Below, in pieces: positions 53,914 to 64,000 of a stretch of 64,000 nt of DNA. The notes under the pieces were generated by a model that saw only the letters and a list, made by a program, of their open reading frames with translations, was not told the DNA's origin and made no database searches. Both the position numbers and the translations under genes were made by a program. Source of the DNA: Leptasterias polaris (lineage: Eukaryota > Echinodermata > Asteroidea > Forcipulatida > Asteriidae). The stretch covers positions 496,001 through 560,000 of the forward strand of contig JAZGTN010000176.1 in the NCBI GenBank assembly GCA_037783415.1. Reading direction: 5' to 3'. Numbering within the stretch: position 1 is the first letter of the stretch; every line of letters begins with the position of its first letter.

Positions 53914-54465
53914 CTGGGTCCCTACCGGGCCAGGCGAGCCGACCCCCCCCCCCCCCCACCCACCCCTGATTGCATGATTGCATGTATGGTGTAACCACAG
54001 TAGACCCTCCTTATGCATGGAGTTTGAAATAATTATGCAATGAGTTCATGTAAAGGATACCGTTTTCCCGGAACTCGTTTAGTGTACTGCTTATACTTTA
54101 GCCGATGTGGACTCTTAGAATATTCTGATTGGTAAATGTTACAGCCTAAGCCCTATTGTGAGTGATTTGCCTGTGTCTTTTTTCCACAGAACTGGGGAAA
54201 GTTATGAGTGTACATTTCTTAACATAAATCGGTGTTAGGGTCAAACAAATTATATTCTAAGCTCTATTGCAACCAAATAAATTGAGTTATATTTATCCAC
54301 CATAATAAGCTTTGGTAAGCATAGTTTCAGATGTCTTCCTAAAACAATTTAGGCTAATGTCTTCTCCAACAACAATGGTTTAAAAATGTTGGTGAAATGA
54401 TCCCTTTGTTTCTGTAGCTTGCGACGAGTGAACCTGCCTTGTGAAAAAAGACATCAATGACCCAA
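53914..54465. other. no recognisable feature
   Basis: Begins with a C run (53941-53957). AT-rich afterwards. No gene was recognised. Confidence 0.35.
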
Positions 54466-54469
54466 TTTA

Positions 54470-55960
54470 TTGCTGTGGTGTGAACTGCGTATCTTCACGC
54501 CTTGTGCGGGTGTTGCAGTATTTGATGAGATGTAGAATGTTGGTCGTCTCATTGACATAGGTTTGCTTCTTCTTATCGTATCACTGAAGCGCGATGGTTA
54601 TATAGCAGTTTCCCATTTCTTTACACAGTTTCTTTACACAGGCGTTTTTATTGAACACTGCAAGGTCTTTTGAGCTGCAAGGGTTGGGTAGTAGAGGGCA
54701 GACATAATATGGTCTGCTTCTCCACACTCACAGGTGGTTTGGCCAGTCTTGTAGCCCCATCTGACCAGAGCATCTTTTAAACGTCCCGTTCTTGTTCTGA
54801 GGCGGTTGAGTGCTTTCCATTGAGCCCACGGTGCTTCTGGGCCAGGGGTAGGTTTTCAGTAGGGGGTATTCCTGGGCCAATCTCAACCTTTTCCATCTAG
54901 AGTTGGATTCTGGTTTCTTCCCAAGACTGGACATGGCTGAGAAAGATTCTTGATTTTAGCCGTTGGGCTGGAGGGTGACATCCATGGAGGAGATGGCGTT
55001 CATCACTGGCAGCTTTGGTTTTCTCGACTCGGCTGGCAACTTCCCGTCTAATGTCAGCAGGGGCAATGCCAGCGAGGAGGTGCAGGCTGCTTTTGTTGGT
55101 GGGTTTAAAGCAGCCAGTGCGGCAGGTGCTGTTCAATGCTGGGTCAAGTTTCTTGGCATGGGTTGACTGCCTCCTAACTTCCGCAGAGGAATAGCACAGG
55201 GCCAGTGGATCTCAATGGGTGTGCTGTGGCTCCACATTTGGAGTTGGTCAGTTTCCATAGGATGTTGTTTCGGGAACCGACTTTGGATTTCGTGTCTTTG
55301 GAGTACGATCCAGGGTTAATCTAAAGGTAGACATGATGGGTACGGTGCTCAAGTGGTGTTCCAGACCATTTGATGTTATTAGTGGTCGAATGGCTTCACG
55401 GTTCCTGAAATGGAAGGAGCAGCCTTGAACGAGTTCCCTTGAGATGTTACATAGAGATCGTCGGCATAGAAGAAGCGCTCAGTGTTGTGGTTCATTGGCT
55501 GGTCGTTGGTGTAGATGTTGCATGTGGGGCCAGCACGCTACCTGGAGGTAGGCCATTTCGTTGTTGTCGCCAGCGACTCTACTTGTTATTCTGGACAACA
55601 AAGAAGCACCTGTCTTTTAGGAGGGCTCCAAAGAGGTCTGTGTACGTCTGTGAGTGTAGGTCGACTTTTGTCAACTCCCAGATCTTTTCAGGAGGAGGCG
55701 ATGGTTCACAGTGTCATATGCGGCAGGCAGATCAACAAAGACGGCTCCTGTTACAGTCCTTTTTGGAATCCATCTCAATGTGTTGAGTGAGGTTCAGAAG
55801 TTGGCTTGTTGTAGATTTGCCAGGTCGGAATCCGGCTTGATGAGGGATGATGGCTGGGGAAAACGGGAAAGCCTGTTTAGAGTCAAGCCCTCGAACAGTT
55901 TGTAGAGGTGGCACAGCAGAGATATTGGGCGGAAGCTCTTTGCATATAGTAATATAGAAT
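54470..55960 (-). pseudogene. LINE reverse transcriptase remnant
   Basis: On the - strand, in shifting frames: HQAGFRPGKSTTSQLLNLTQHIE (RT motif 2), AAYDTVNH (motif A), FFYADDLYVTSQ (catalytic YADD at 55457-55468), then the C-terminal CRTGCFKPTNKSSLHLLAGIAPADIRR and LAQKHRGLNGKHSTA text and a CECGEADH-like tail near 54730. Part of the thumb and several other stretches are out of frame. The endonuclease and everything N-terminal of motif 2 are missing. The subfamily differs from the 57.5-59.4 kb LINE. Confidence 0.85.
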
Positions 55961-56765
55961 AAAATAATACCTAGATAGGACGCGCGTACATACGCAGGTT
56001 CTGGCATGGGTGCGGCCATTGGTCACGTGAACAGGTTAAACAGTTTGAACATATTATGCACTAGACATGACGAGCGCGTTTAAGTTTAAATTAGTGCTTT
56101 AGTAATGCTAAACATCATCATGGTCGGTCTTTTAGTTCGCCAATCCCCTACCACCGTATTGAATTAATCAACACAATCGCGGTAATTAGAAGGCCTACAT
56201 TATTAGAGGGGAGGAAATGTTTTCTTAGCCGTATTTTCAATATTAATTCAGTGCCATCCATGCTAACAGTCACATGCGGCTGCTCCGACTATTTATTTAA
56301 AATTATTTGTGGAACTTATGGTATAATTTCCTCCCTTTTTAAATTAAATTAATGGCTCCAACAAATAGTACAATTTTGAGTCAATCTTTGTTCCAAATTA
56401 TGTACGTTATGTAAACCACTGACAAGATATTGGGAAGATATTGACGAAATGATAGAAAATAAAGTATAAACAATAAAATAATACACACGAAGATAATAAG
56501 GTGGGTGGTGGTGGTGGTGGTTGTCGTTAACACTCCTCTCAATTGCAAACCAGTTTATACGCCCCCTGGTGTCATGGCCTAAAACCGTGGACACAATGAC
56601 CTATAGGGGCCTACTGGCAGCTATTTAAAAAGTTTTACTCTGTCTAAAGATGGAACAAGAATCCAACTTCCTGCGAAATTACTATGTTTTTGAGAAATTA
56701 GAATTATAATATATAATTGACCGTTATTATCATTACCAAAACTGCTGTTCTTCATCTTCAAAACG
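55961..56765. other. no recognisable gene
   Basis: Includes a (GGT)n-like patch (56500-56522). No element termini were recognised. Confidence 0.35.
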
Positions 56766-56769
56766 TTCC

Positions 56770-57183
56770 ACACCCTTGAGAGAACATAATATGTTCTTAC
56801 CCCATCACTTAGGGAACTTCATTGGATACCGATTAGAGAACGAATTCATTAGATTGCTCTTCTTGTTTTTAAAGGCTTGAACAAAGCTACTCCGCGATAT
56901 ATTTCCACTTTACTGTCACATTACACTCCACCACGACTTCTTCGGTCCACACATGACATCACTCGCTTGAATGTTCCCCGAGCAAACAAAGTTCTGGGTC
57001 AAAAAGCTTTCAGTGTAGCTGGGCCAATGATTTGGAACAATCTTCCTACTGTCATTAGGGAATCTGTTACTTTATCTACATTTTGTAAAGTTCTAAAGAC
57101 TCACCTTTTTCCATGTTAATTGCTTTTATGTGCGCTATGATCTTGATGGAATAGCGCCTTATAAATTTTAATTGTTATGTTAT
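56770..57183 (+). pseudogene. 3' end of an L2/CR1-like LINE, with (TTATG)n tail
   Basis: The open frame at 56877-57119 gives ATPRYISTLLSHYTPPRLLRS, then GQKAFSVAGPMIWNNLP and LKTHLF, the standard C-terminal blocks of L2/CR1-like ORF2. A short 3' UTR with AGCGCCTTATAAATTTTAATTG and a TTATG microsatellite follows. The LTR retrotransposon has landed in that tail, because the TTATGTTATG text resumes at 63127. Confidence 0.85.
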
Positions 57184-57459
57184 TGTAAGGACGATTTCTC
57201 ACTAACTTTAGAATTCCCACCAATATAGTTGTTCGATCTTAGCACATAACAGGTGGCCATATCATTGCCCACTACTGACCTCAGACTCCCCTGACCCTCG
57301 ACTGACCTCAGCCTCCCTGGCTGACCTTCCCCACCAATCTTGCCAATAGTTGTAAACATCTTGACCATGATCCTGTTCTAGGAAATGATGTCATTGGTCT
57401 TATGTAGTTTCTCTGTGACATCATTTCTAAATATACCTACTCCACTTCCAGAAACCCTT

Positions 57460-59414
57460 TATAATAATAATAATGTCTTATATAGCGCCGGTATCCGCCA
57501 CAAAAAAAGGCGCTCATGGCGCTCATGGCGCTCACTCATGATACAAAATAAACAGTTCAAAAGAAAGGAACAGAAAAAGTTTGTAGAGAGTCGCTGGTCA
57601 TTTTTTAACTGCAAAGAGGTGGGTTTTGAGAACAGTTTTGAAAGAAGATGTTGTATTTGCAGTCCTGATGTGGTAGGGAAAACTATTCCACACCTTCCCC
57701 GCAGTAACCAAGAAAGAACGTGCTCCCCATGTGTTCTTTGCCATATGTTCTACGAGGAGACGTTGATCGGCTGATCTTAGGTTACTGCGGAAAGGTGCAT
57801 ACTGAGTGATGAGATCTGAGATGTAGGATGGAGCCATGTTGTGCAATGATTTGAAGACCAGGAGACCGAGTTTGAAAACTATCCTTTGCTCAACTGGAAG
57901 CCAATGGAGTTGCTTTAGGATAGGGGTGATGTGTGAGCTCTTGGGTGACCGAGTTACCAGTCTAGCAGCCATATTTTGCAGACGTTGTAGTCGAAAGAGC
58001 TGTGTTTTGTTTACACCATACATGAGGGAGTTGCACATGTCCAGCTTTGACATGACAAGGGAGTGAATGAGTAGTTCCGCAGTCTGTGTGTTTATGTACT
58101 TGCGAATTAACCCAATACTGCGAAGAGATAAACAAACTGCTTGTGAAACAGCCGAGATGTGATTATTCATTTTGAGCTCCGAATCCAAGATGACACCAAG
58201 ATTTTTCACCTTTCCAGATGGGGTTACGATGGCTTCACCAATCCTTAGAGTGGGGTCTGTTATTTTAGACCGATGTTGTTTGGATCCTACAATCATGAAC
58301 TCTGTTTTGGCTTCATTGAGTTTGAGGAAGTTGCTTTTCATCCATAGGCATATCTCATCTATGCAGGCTTCAATACGCTGTATAGCTCTTTCTACTTCTG
58401 TTTGGGAGGGGTCAACAGCTATGTATATTTGTATATCATCAGCGTAGCAGTGGTAGGAGAGGCAATGTCTTCTGATGATGTCTGCAATGGGCGTGGTGTA
58501 CATTGAGAAAAGTATGGGTCCAAGTGCAGAACCCTGAGGAACTCCATACTGCAAGGTGGTTGGTGTAGAGGTAGCCTGGTTAATGCGCACGAAGCAGGTC
58601 CTATCGCTAAGGTAAGAGTGAAACCAGTCAAGCGCACTTCCAGTGATACCAAAGTAAGTTTTCAGACGATCTAGGAGTAGGTTATGATCGACAGTATCGA
58701 AGGCTGCAGACATATCCAACAGCACTACGAGGGATATTTTGCTGTGGTTCATAGCCCAAAGTAAGTCATTTTGTATCTTCAAGATGGCAGTTTCAACACT
58801 GTGGTGCTGACGGTATGCTGATTGGTGTTCGTCTATGAGCTTGTTGTCAGTAAGGTAGGCTGTCAGTTGTTGTCCAACAATGCGTTCTAGAGTTTTACTT
58901 AGAAAACTCAAGTTAGAGATTGGGCGATAGTTGCTCATTTCATTGGGATCCAAGGTTGCTTTCTTGAGGGTAGGCTGAATTTGGGCTACTTTCAACGAGG
59001 GAGGTACTTGTCCTGATCTAAGAGAGGTGTTGATTATTGTAGTCATAGCAGGGAGAATGGCCATTTCACATTTTTTGAGAAGCTTAGCTGGGATGGGGTC
59101 CAAGTTACACGACTTGGGTGGTGACTTTGTGAGAGTGGTGTGAACATTTTTAACAGTCACGTCATCAAATGCATTAAGTTGTGATGATGCATGCCCATCA
59201 GAGCCATGTGGCTCACATGTTTGAACAGTCTCCTGACCATCACGGATTCGCTTGATCTTGTCAGTGAAGAAAGTGCAGAACTCATGGGCAAGGTAATTAC
59301 TGGACTCGTGCAAAGGGAGGGGCGAGCTCTTGTTCTTGTGAAGAAGTTTGTCAGTTAGGCGGTAAATCTGCTTCTGGTCCTTGCGATGGTCAGCAAAAAG
59401 CTCTTTGTAGTAAT
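57460..59414 (-). mobile_element. L2-like LINE insertion, 5'-truncated
   Basis: The 3' LTR reads ...AACCCTTCAACCTC. The 5' LTR reads AACCCTT, then 1955 bp of LINE, then AACCTC, so both junctions are known almost to the base. The LINE 3' end shows GGCGCTATATAAGACATTATTATTATTAT (57460-57492 on the + strand). One C of the target is lost and no target duplication is visible. Confidence 0.92.
57598..59414 (-). CDS. LINE ORF2 reverse transcriptase, open frame, N-terminus lost
   Basis: About 605 codons without a stop. The first few codons of the open frame belong to LTR sequence, so the true N-terminus (endonuclease) is missing. Order on the protein: FADHRKDQKQIYRLTDKLL linker, SNYRPISNLSFLSKTLERI (RT motif 0/1), HQSAYRQHHSVETAIL, LLDMSAAFDTVDH (motif A), YGVPQGSALGPILF (motif B), CYADDIQIYI (motif C, YADD at 58435-58446, about residue 328), LNEAKTEFMIVG (motif D), then AARLVTRSPKSSHITPILKQLHWLPV, MAPSYISDL and KTHLF. 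Catalytic residues are present. It makes cDNA by target-primed reverse transcription (family role). It cannot act without its endonuclease. Confidence 0.93.
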
Positions 59415-59722
59415 AACCTCTCCCCAACTTTCACTCTGGGCCTCGACTACTCCTTCGACTTTCCCTTATGCCTTAGTGCAAGAGATTCGCCTCTCAAACA
59501 CCTACGAGCTAGGTTCAGCACCTCTGTAGTAATTGTATGTTAGAAGTCACCTTAATAAAAATAAGAGCAGACCCATACAAATTGTTCCAAGTGCTTTTCT
59601 TCAGTCGTTGTCAACTATTGAATACACTCCACTCCGCTCGCTCGCTCAGGACTCTCCGTTAACCAGAGAAAATATAGAGTGCAGAACATATTCTAAATCA
59701 TCTCTAAAACTCTGCGTTACAC

Positions 59723-59740
59723 TGGTAGCAGTGGTGTTAC
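59723..59740 (+). promoter_or_regulatory. primer-binding-like site of the LTR retrotransposon
   Basis: CTGGTAGCAGTGGTG begins at the base after the LTR's terminal CA. TGG immediately after the LTR is the usual start of a tRNA primer-binding site, because it pairs with the CCA end. The tRNA species was not determined. Confidence 0.55.
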
Positions 59741-60667
59741 TCACACAAGCCGTCTTCTAGAGTGTTTTTCTTCTACTAAATCTATTCTACTTGGAACGGA
59801 CATCCTGAAGTGATTCTGTGTTATGACATGTTTGTTCAATTCGTCACCACACAGCACCCGATGTTCATCACCAGCCTCCTTTTCTTCATCTTCCCCATGG
59901 TCCTGTTGTGATCATCATCCCCTCGGAACCCTGTTTTGCTCGTCTTCACTCGTCTTTTGGAACTGTTCCTGCTTCCATTTTCTTCACCATCTATAACCAG
60001 GCCGTGCTTCCACCTGTAAAGACATCGATCCATGGTCCCGGATTGGTTGCTGCCGCCTTCGCTGTCTCCTGCCGTTTACCTTCGAATTCCGTTCTTCTAG
60101 CTGCTATTCGCTCCTTTCTCAGTGTTCTTCATTTCAGTGTTGCAGTGTTCCTGCCCTGAAGTGTTCTTCTCGTGAACTGTTCCTGTTTTCATCACCACTA
60201 TTCGTCATCTTAACTGTTGAAATTGTTTCTCTACCTTTCCTGTGTTCCCGTTATCATCGCAGCATCCATCCTCGCCGTCATCGTCATCTGCTGTCATCTT
60301 TGCTGCGTCGCTGAGAGAGCTGATAAGTCATTTTATATAATTTTATTGTACTATTTGCATTGCCTTGGATTACTTGCTTTATCAATGCCATGTTTTTATT
60401 GTTGTCGGTTTGCTTTATTTGACCAGTAATTTGCACCATCAATATTTGCGTAACCATAATTTGTATGCTTCTTATAATGCATATTTCTTTCATGCACATT
60501 ATTCATATGAGCATCACATTTTTCTGATTTATTTGCCTTTGATTTTTTTTTTCAACGGTGATTTATGTCAAGTGGTCCTACTTCATGCTCAAGCCCTTCT
60601 TCACATTTTGTTAACTTTGTATTATATTGTTCTTATTATTCTCTGCAACTTTCTGCCTTTTGTCGCC
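59741..60667 (+). other. untranslated leader of the LTR retrotransposon
   Basis: Pyrimidine-rich, with CTTCATC/TTGTTC clusters (59860-60260) and no convincing start. Open stretches around 60365-60660 read as Leu/Tyr/His-rich text of low-complexity type, not a domain. Confidence 0.45.
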
Positions 60668-61740
60668 ATGTTTTCCCCATCCGCCACTAGTTATGGTCAA
60701 TCCCATCAACCAATCTCTCCACCAGCAGTTGTGACTTCCCTTTGTTCCCTTATTAATGACATTATTGCCACAATGAAGGAAGTTTCGTCTGTGATAAAAC
60801 TCATTCATTTGTCCCATCGTTCGGGCCGATCTAACTATTATTCTTCCCGTCGATATCTCCTCACCGTCATCGCTCACCAAGTCCCCGTCGCAATCAGCGA
60901 TATTCCCGTGAGCGTCGTGACACCCGTTATCGTTCACCAAGTCCCCGTCGCCATCAGCAATATTCACGAGAGCGTCGTGACACCCGTTACTGCTCACCAA
61001 GTCCCCGTCCCAGTAAATATTCTCGTGACCATAGTGACTCAAATGACAGCCGTTACTCCTGTAGCGTGAGCCGCCGTCCTCACTCCACCTCTCGAGGTAG
61101 TCTTAGCTCACGGTCACAGAGTCACACTAGACCACCACACAGTCGTGACCAAGAAGATCGCTCAGGTCGTTGTGACCCGGCCTCTCCATCCACTCTTCCA
61201 CCTGAGAATATTACTCCTCCTTCCCCGTCTGAGCCCTCGGTCCTCAAGCCTGTGTTTATCAATAGTGTATTTACTCAAACTTCACGACAGACCCCCAAAT
61301 CAACTCCAATCCTTCCTCCCCCTAATCAGGTTTTCTCAACCTTGCCTATTGTTAGCAATTTTCAACCACCATCACGTGATATTGATGCAGACCTAAAGTG
61401 TACCCTTTTCACCAAGGGTTTTGACATTCAACAATGTCAACAACTTGATCCAGACCTTTCTCTGGTTATTTCTTGGGTCAAAAATGGATCCCGTCCCCAA
61501 TGTTCCGCATTGCGTAAGCATTCACGTGTCACACGTCGTCTATGGTTGGATTTCCATAAGCTCAACCTAGTCGATGGTATTCTATGCCGACAATATCAGC
61601 ATTCTTTTTCTGCTAAACGTGTCAATCAAGCAGTAATTCCAACCTCTCTACAACCCACTGTACTTGCTTATCTCCATGGTAACCCCTCTTGCGAACGAAG
61701 TGCCCCAATAATATTTAAACAATCTCTGAAAGTGTGTTAG
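60668..61740 (+). pseudogene. Gag-like SR-rich region fused to decayed integrase zinc-finger region
   Basis: ATG at 60668 opens a frame with LCSLINDIIATMKEVSSVIKL, a helical Gag-like start. It shifts near 60860 into a frame with three RYRSPSPRR-QxYSRERRDT-type repeats (57-60 bp units, 60860-61040), then Ser/Pro-rich text. From about 61390 it reads FDIQQCQQLDPDLSLVIS, LWLDFHKLNLVDGILCRQ, VIPTSLQPTVLAYLHG and, across a TAG (61738-61740), YWPYIRNDVTKYC. The latter blocks are the region leading into the HHCC zinc finger of gypsy/BEL integrases. The second His and last Cys are lost. The catalytic core is absent. Confidence 0.7.
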
Positions 61741-62548
61741 GCCTACTGGCCGTACATCCGTAATGATGTAACAAAATATTGCAAAACATTCCAACGGACT
61801 GAGTTCACTTCCACAACTCAGCATGAAATTCCCCCAAGTACGCCTACTCCTACTACATCAAAGCATTGTGCAAAACCCAAGAGCCATTCTACACCCTTTA
61901 CATCTGGTTTATTGCCCATTCCAAAACAGCATCCCACTCCAGTTTTTGTTTTTCTCCAGTCTCCAGCTCCAACCATCACCCACTCTGCCTCTACCTACCC
62001 TCCTTTCTCTCTGCCCATAACCCTACGCACAGCTCCATCATTCCACTTTCCTCCAACCCCAACTCATGTGCCTTTTGATCGCAGTAGATAATTTAATTCC
62101 AACAACTTGTCTTTCTGATAACATTGTTGTTTCGATTACAACCACACTTGACTTCGTATTGTATAAACTTAACAGTGTGTATAGGCCACACAAGCTCCTC
62201 AACATTTCTTGATTTCTTTTGACTTTCTTTATTCATAATGTTATTATCTTTTACCCACATAATTTTCATTCTGAGCCATTTGTATACATTACATTGATTA
62301 CTTTAGCTTGTGCTTGCCAATTCATGTTCAAATATTCAATGGTTATCTTCCCTTATTGTTTCTCAGGTTCAAATGTTTACAAATTTCATTGCTTTGTCAA
62401 TTTCAAAATGTTCGTGTTAATTTAAACTTACAAATCCTTGTATAATTCCTTGTATATTCAGTTTAAATTTACATTCAGTAATTACTATTAATAGTGTTCA
62501 TTTAAACCTTGAAAATGGGGACATTTTCTTTTCCCCAGATAAAAGTAA
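61741..62548 (+). other. 3' internal region of the LTR retrotransposon
   Basis: Pro/Ser/Thr-rich frames continue to about 62090, without a domain. AT-rich after that. A purine patch GAAAATGGGGA (62510-62520) lies 28 bp before the 3' LTR and is a weak polypurine-tract candidate. Confidence 0.5.
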
Positions 62549-63126
62549 TGTAAGGACGATTTCTCACTAACTTTAGAATTCCCACCAATATAGTTGTTCG
62601 ATCTTAGCACATAACAGGTGACCATATCATTGCCCACTACTGACCTCAGACTCCCCTGACCCTCGACTGACCTCAGCCTCCCTGGCTGACCTTCCCCACC
62701 AATCTTGCCAATAGTTGTAAACATCTTGACCATGATCCTGTTCTAGGAAATGATGTCATTGGTCTTATGTAGTTTCTCTGTGACATCATTTCTAAATATA
62801 CCTACTCCACTTCCAGAAACCCTTCAACCTCTCCCCAACTTTCACTCTGGGCCTCGACTACTCCTTCGACTTTCCCTTATGCCTTAGTGCAAGAGATTCG
62901 CCTCTCAAACACCTACGAGCTAGCACCTCTGTAGTAATTGTATGTTAGAAGTCACCTTAATAAAAATAAGAGCAGACCCATACAAATTGTTCCAAGTGCT
63001 TTTCTTCAGTCGTTGTCAACTATTGAATACACTCCACTCCGCTCGCTCGCTCAGGACTCTCCGTTAACCAGAGAAAATATAGAGTGCAGAACATATTCTA
63101 AATCATCTCTAAAACTCTGCGTTACA
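62549..63126 (+). repeat. 3' LTR (578 bp)
   Basis: TGTAAGGACG...CTGCGTTACA, with AATAAA at 62959-62964. It preserves the pre-insertion sequence for the LINE in the 5' LTR (AACCCTTCAACCTC, 62817-62830). Few substitutions separate the two LTRs. Confidence 0.92.
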
Positions 63127-63301
63127 TTATGTTATGTTATGGGAATTTGAGTTGACGGCCAAGACAACCAGTCGACGACACTTTTTTGTTCTTGGATGCT
63201 CTGAAAACAAATGACCTGAAAGCGAAAATGAATATTCTTTATTGGGTAGGTGCCCTGGAACTTTCAGATACTTGGTGTTGATGATCAGCTGATGATGAGA
63301 G

Positions 63302-64000
63302 ATGATGATCAGGTATGATTGGAGACATGTGCCCACCTGGTTTTTCCGTATTGTGTACCCCGTCGGTCTGGTACCCGTGGCGGTGGTATCGGCATTGTTT
63401 CCAGAAATCAGTTGGATCTACAGCTTAGAAAAAATGGCCTTCCTGAGACCACCACTTTTGAACATGCATTTGTCACTGATCGTCATAACAACATTAACGT
63501 TGTCATTGTCTATAAACCACCATCCTCCTCTGTTAATGAATTTCTTCGTGAAATTGATGAGTTTCTTTGTGCTCTTGACCACTTCCCGTAGGATGTCATG
63601 GCCGAGTGGTTAAGAGCATCGGATTCAAGTTCTGGTGGTTTAGTCATCGGGGTGTGGGTTCGAGTCCAGGTCATGACGCTTGTGTCCTTGAGCAAGACAC
63701 TTTGCTATAATTGCTTCACTTCACCCAGGGGTATAAATGGGTACCTGCAAGGGTAGAGGCTGATATTGTGTTTGAAAAAGCCTTCGGAGCGCCATCACGG
63801 CAGCCCGGGCTGTATACTCCCACAGGGAGCTGAGAAAGATTAAAGGAATGTTATTGGCCCAATGACCAGGGCACTAATGTAAAGCGCATTGAGACGTTGT
63901 GAAATGCGCTATATAAGAACTAGTTATTATTATTATTATTATTATTATTAAGGACATTGGTCCTTGGTGACTTCAATCTCTGTTACGACGTTCCATCTAA
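63302..64000 (+). pseudogene. LINE endonuclease domain, split by a SINE, runs off the window
   Basis: GTRGGGIGIVSRNQLDL, FEHAFVTDRHNNINVVIVYKPPSSSVNEFL and FLCALDHFP (to about 63588). After the SINE comes TLVLGDFNLCYDVPS (63955-64000). These are consecutive APE-type endonuclease blocks (GGG-G, V-Y-PP, GDFN) of an L2/CR1-like ORF2. The frame is open on both sides of the SINE, so the LINE was in good condition when the SINE arrived. The 5' end of the ORF before 63302 was not recognised. Confidence 0.87.
63592..63950 (+). mobile_element. tRNA-derived SINE inserted in LINE endonuclease
   Basis: A box TGGCCGAGTGG (63599-63609) and B box GGTTCGAGTCC (63657-63667). A GTGTCCTTGAGCAAGACACTTTGC core (63679-63702), a GCGCATTGAGACGTTGTGAAATGCGCTATATAAG-type LINE-derived tail and (TTA)n to 63950 follow. 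The last segment resembles L2/CR1-type 3' ends, which lets SINEs borrow LINE enzymes (family knowledge). The target duplication is short or unclear (AGGA on both sides). Confidence 0.9.

Larger units (their letters stand above)
57184..59721 (+). repeat. 5' LTR, interrupted
   Basis: LTR sequence is 57184-57459 plus 59415-59721 (583 bp in total). AATAAA is at 59554-59559. Relative to the 3' LTR it has a 6-bp gain (GGTTCA after GAGCTA, near 59508) and a few substitutions, for example GTGGCCAT versus GTGACCAT. Confidence 0.88.
57184..63126 (+). mobile_element. LTR retrotransposon, internally deleted, with a LINE in its 5' LTR
   Basis: LTRs start TGTAAGGACGATTTC and end CTCTGCGTTACA. The 5' copy is 57184-59721, interrupted by a LINE; the 3' copy is 62549-63126. 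TTATGTTATG-type text on both sides gives at least a 4-bp duplication (TTAT), blurred by the microsatellite. Directly after the 5' LTR is a TGGTAGCAG primer-binding-like site (59723). The 2.8 kb internal region has no RT or protease, only an SR-rich Gag-like part and a decayed integrase zinc-finger region. Without the LINE the element is about 3.99 kb. Probably non-autonomous, Ty3/Gypsy- or BEL-like. Confidence 0.88.

Noticed and set aside
54963..55166. + strand genes within 54.9-55.9 kb
   Set aside because: These frames are antisense to LINE reverse-transcriptase text that reads correctly on the - strand.
60365..60667. membrane protein (Leu/Tyr/Phe-rich open frame)
   Set aside because: It lies in the pyrimidine-rich leader of the LTR element, where T-rich codons give hydrophobic text. 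No start context or family resemblance.
63592..63680. tRNA gene with A and B boxes
   Set aside because: The pol III boxes are followed by a SINE body with a TTGAGCAAG core and a (TTA)n tail. The same applies on the - strand at 3195-3265. I did not find a complete cloverleaf.

Overview
This window looks like genomic DNA of a marine invertebrate animal, most likely a deuterostome and plausibly an echinoderm such as a sea star. The evidence is spliced exons of an animal-specific gene (DDRGK1) with GT-AG introns, AT-rich sequence, tRNA-derived SINEs with a 'TTGAGCAAG' core, several LINE remnants of L2/CR1-like type, and a very dense population of small inverted-repeat DNA transposons. The species call is inference. 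Nothing in the window looks bacterial or viral.

Layout. Positions 1-16012 hold the 3' part of DDRGK1 on the + strand: three exons (604-726, 2540-2635, 15785-16012) coding for the last 148 residues, including the DDRGK signature. The 13.1 kb last intron is filled with repeats: a SINE, three blocks of a hairpin-bounded repeat family (ends GGTGTTCGG / CCGAACACCT), and a 4.1 kb palindromic element flanked by TTAA. Positions 16013-26640 carry no recognisable host gene; they hold LINE fragments (endonuclease at 19.9-21.0 kb, RT C-terminus at 24.7-25.1 kb) and a chain of MITEs. Positions 26643-40400 are a mosaic of nested mobile elements. These include a Mutator-like foldback element with a LINE inside it, three hAT-type MITEs with clear 8-bp target duplications, a 1.44 kb nested foldback, a 15-bp-TSD LINE fragment, and TTAA-flanked elements.

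Positions 42300-48230 hold the most unusual item. It is a broken but almost full-length gene (44161-46873) coding for a protein with FEN1/XPG- or PIN-like nuclease motifs and a C-terminal CXC cysteine cluster. The same hairpin-bounded repeat family that fills the DDRGK1 intron lies on both sides of it. This suggests that the gene is, or was, carried by that mobile family.

Positions 48730-56770 are more degenerate transposon sequence plus a - strand LINE (54.5-56.0 kb). Positions 57184-63126 are one LTR retrotransposon. It has 578-583 bp LTRs (TGTAA...TTACA), its 5' LTR is interrupted by a nearly intact 600-codon LINE reverse transcriptase, and its 3' LTR preserves the empty site. Its body keeps only an SR-rich Gag-like stretch and a decayed integrase zinc-finger region. 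The window ends inside a LINE endonuclease domain that is itself split by a tRNA-derived SINE.

The only host gene supported here is DDRGK1. Nearly everything else is mobile DNA, and the many precise nesting relationships give a relative insertion order.
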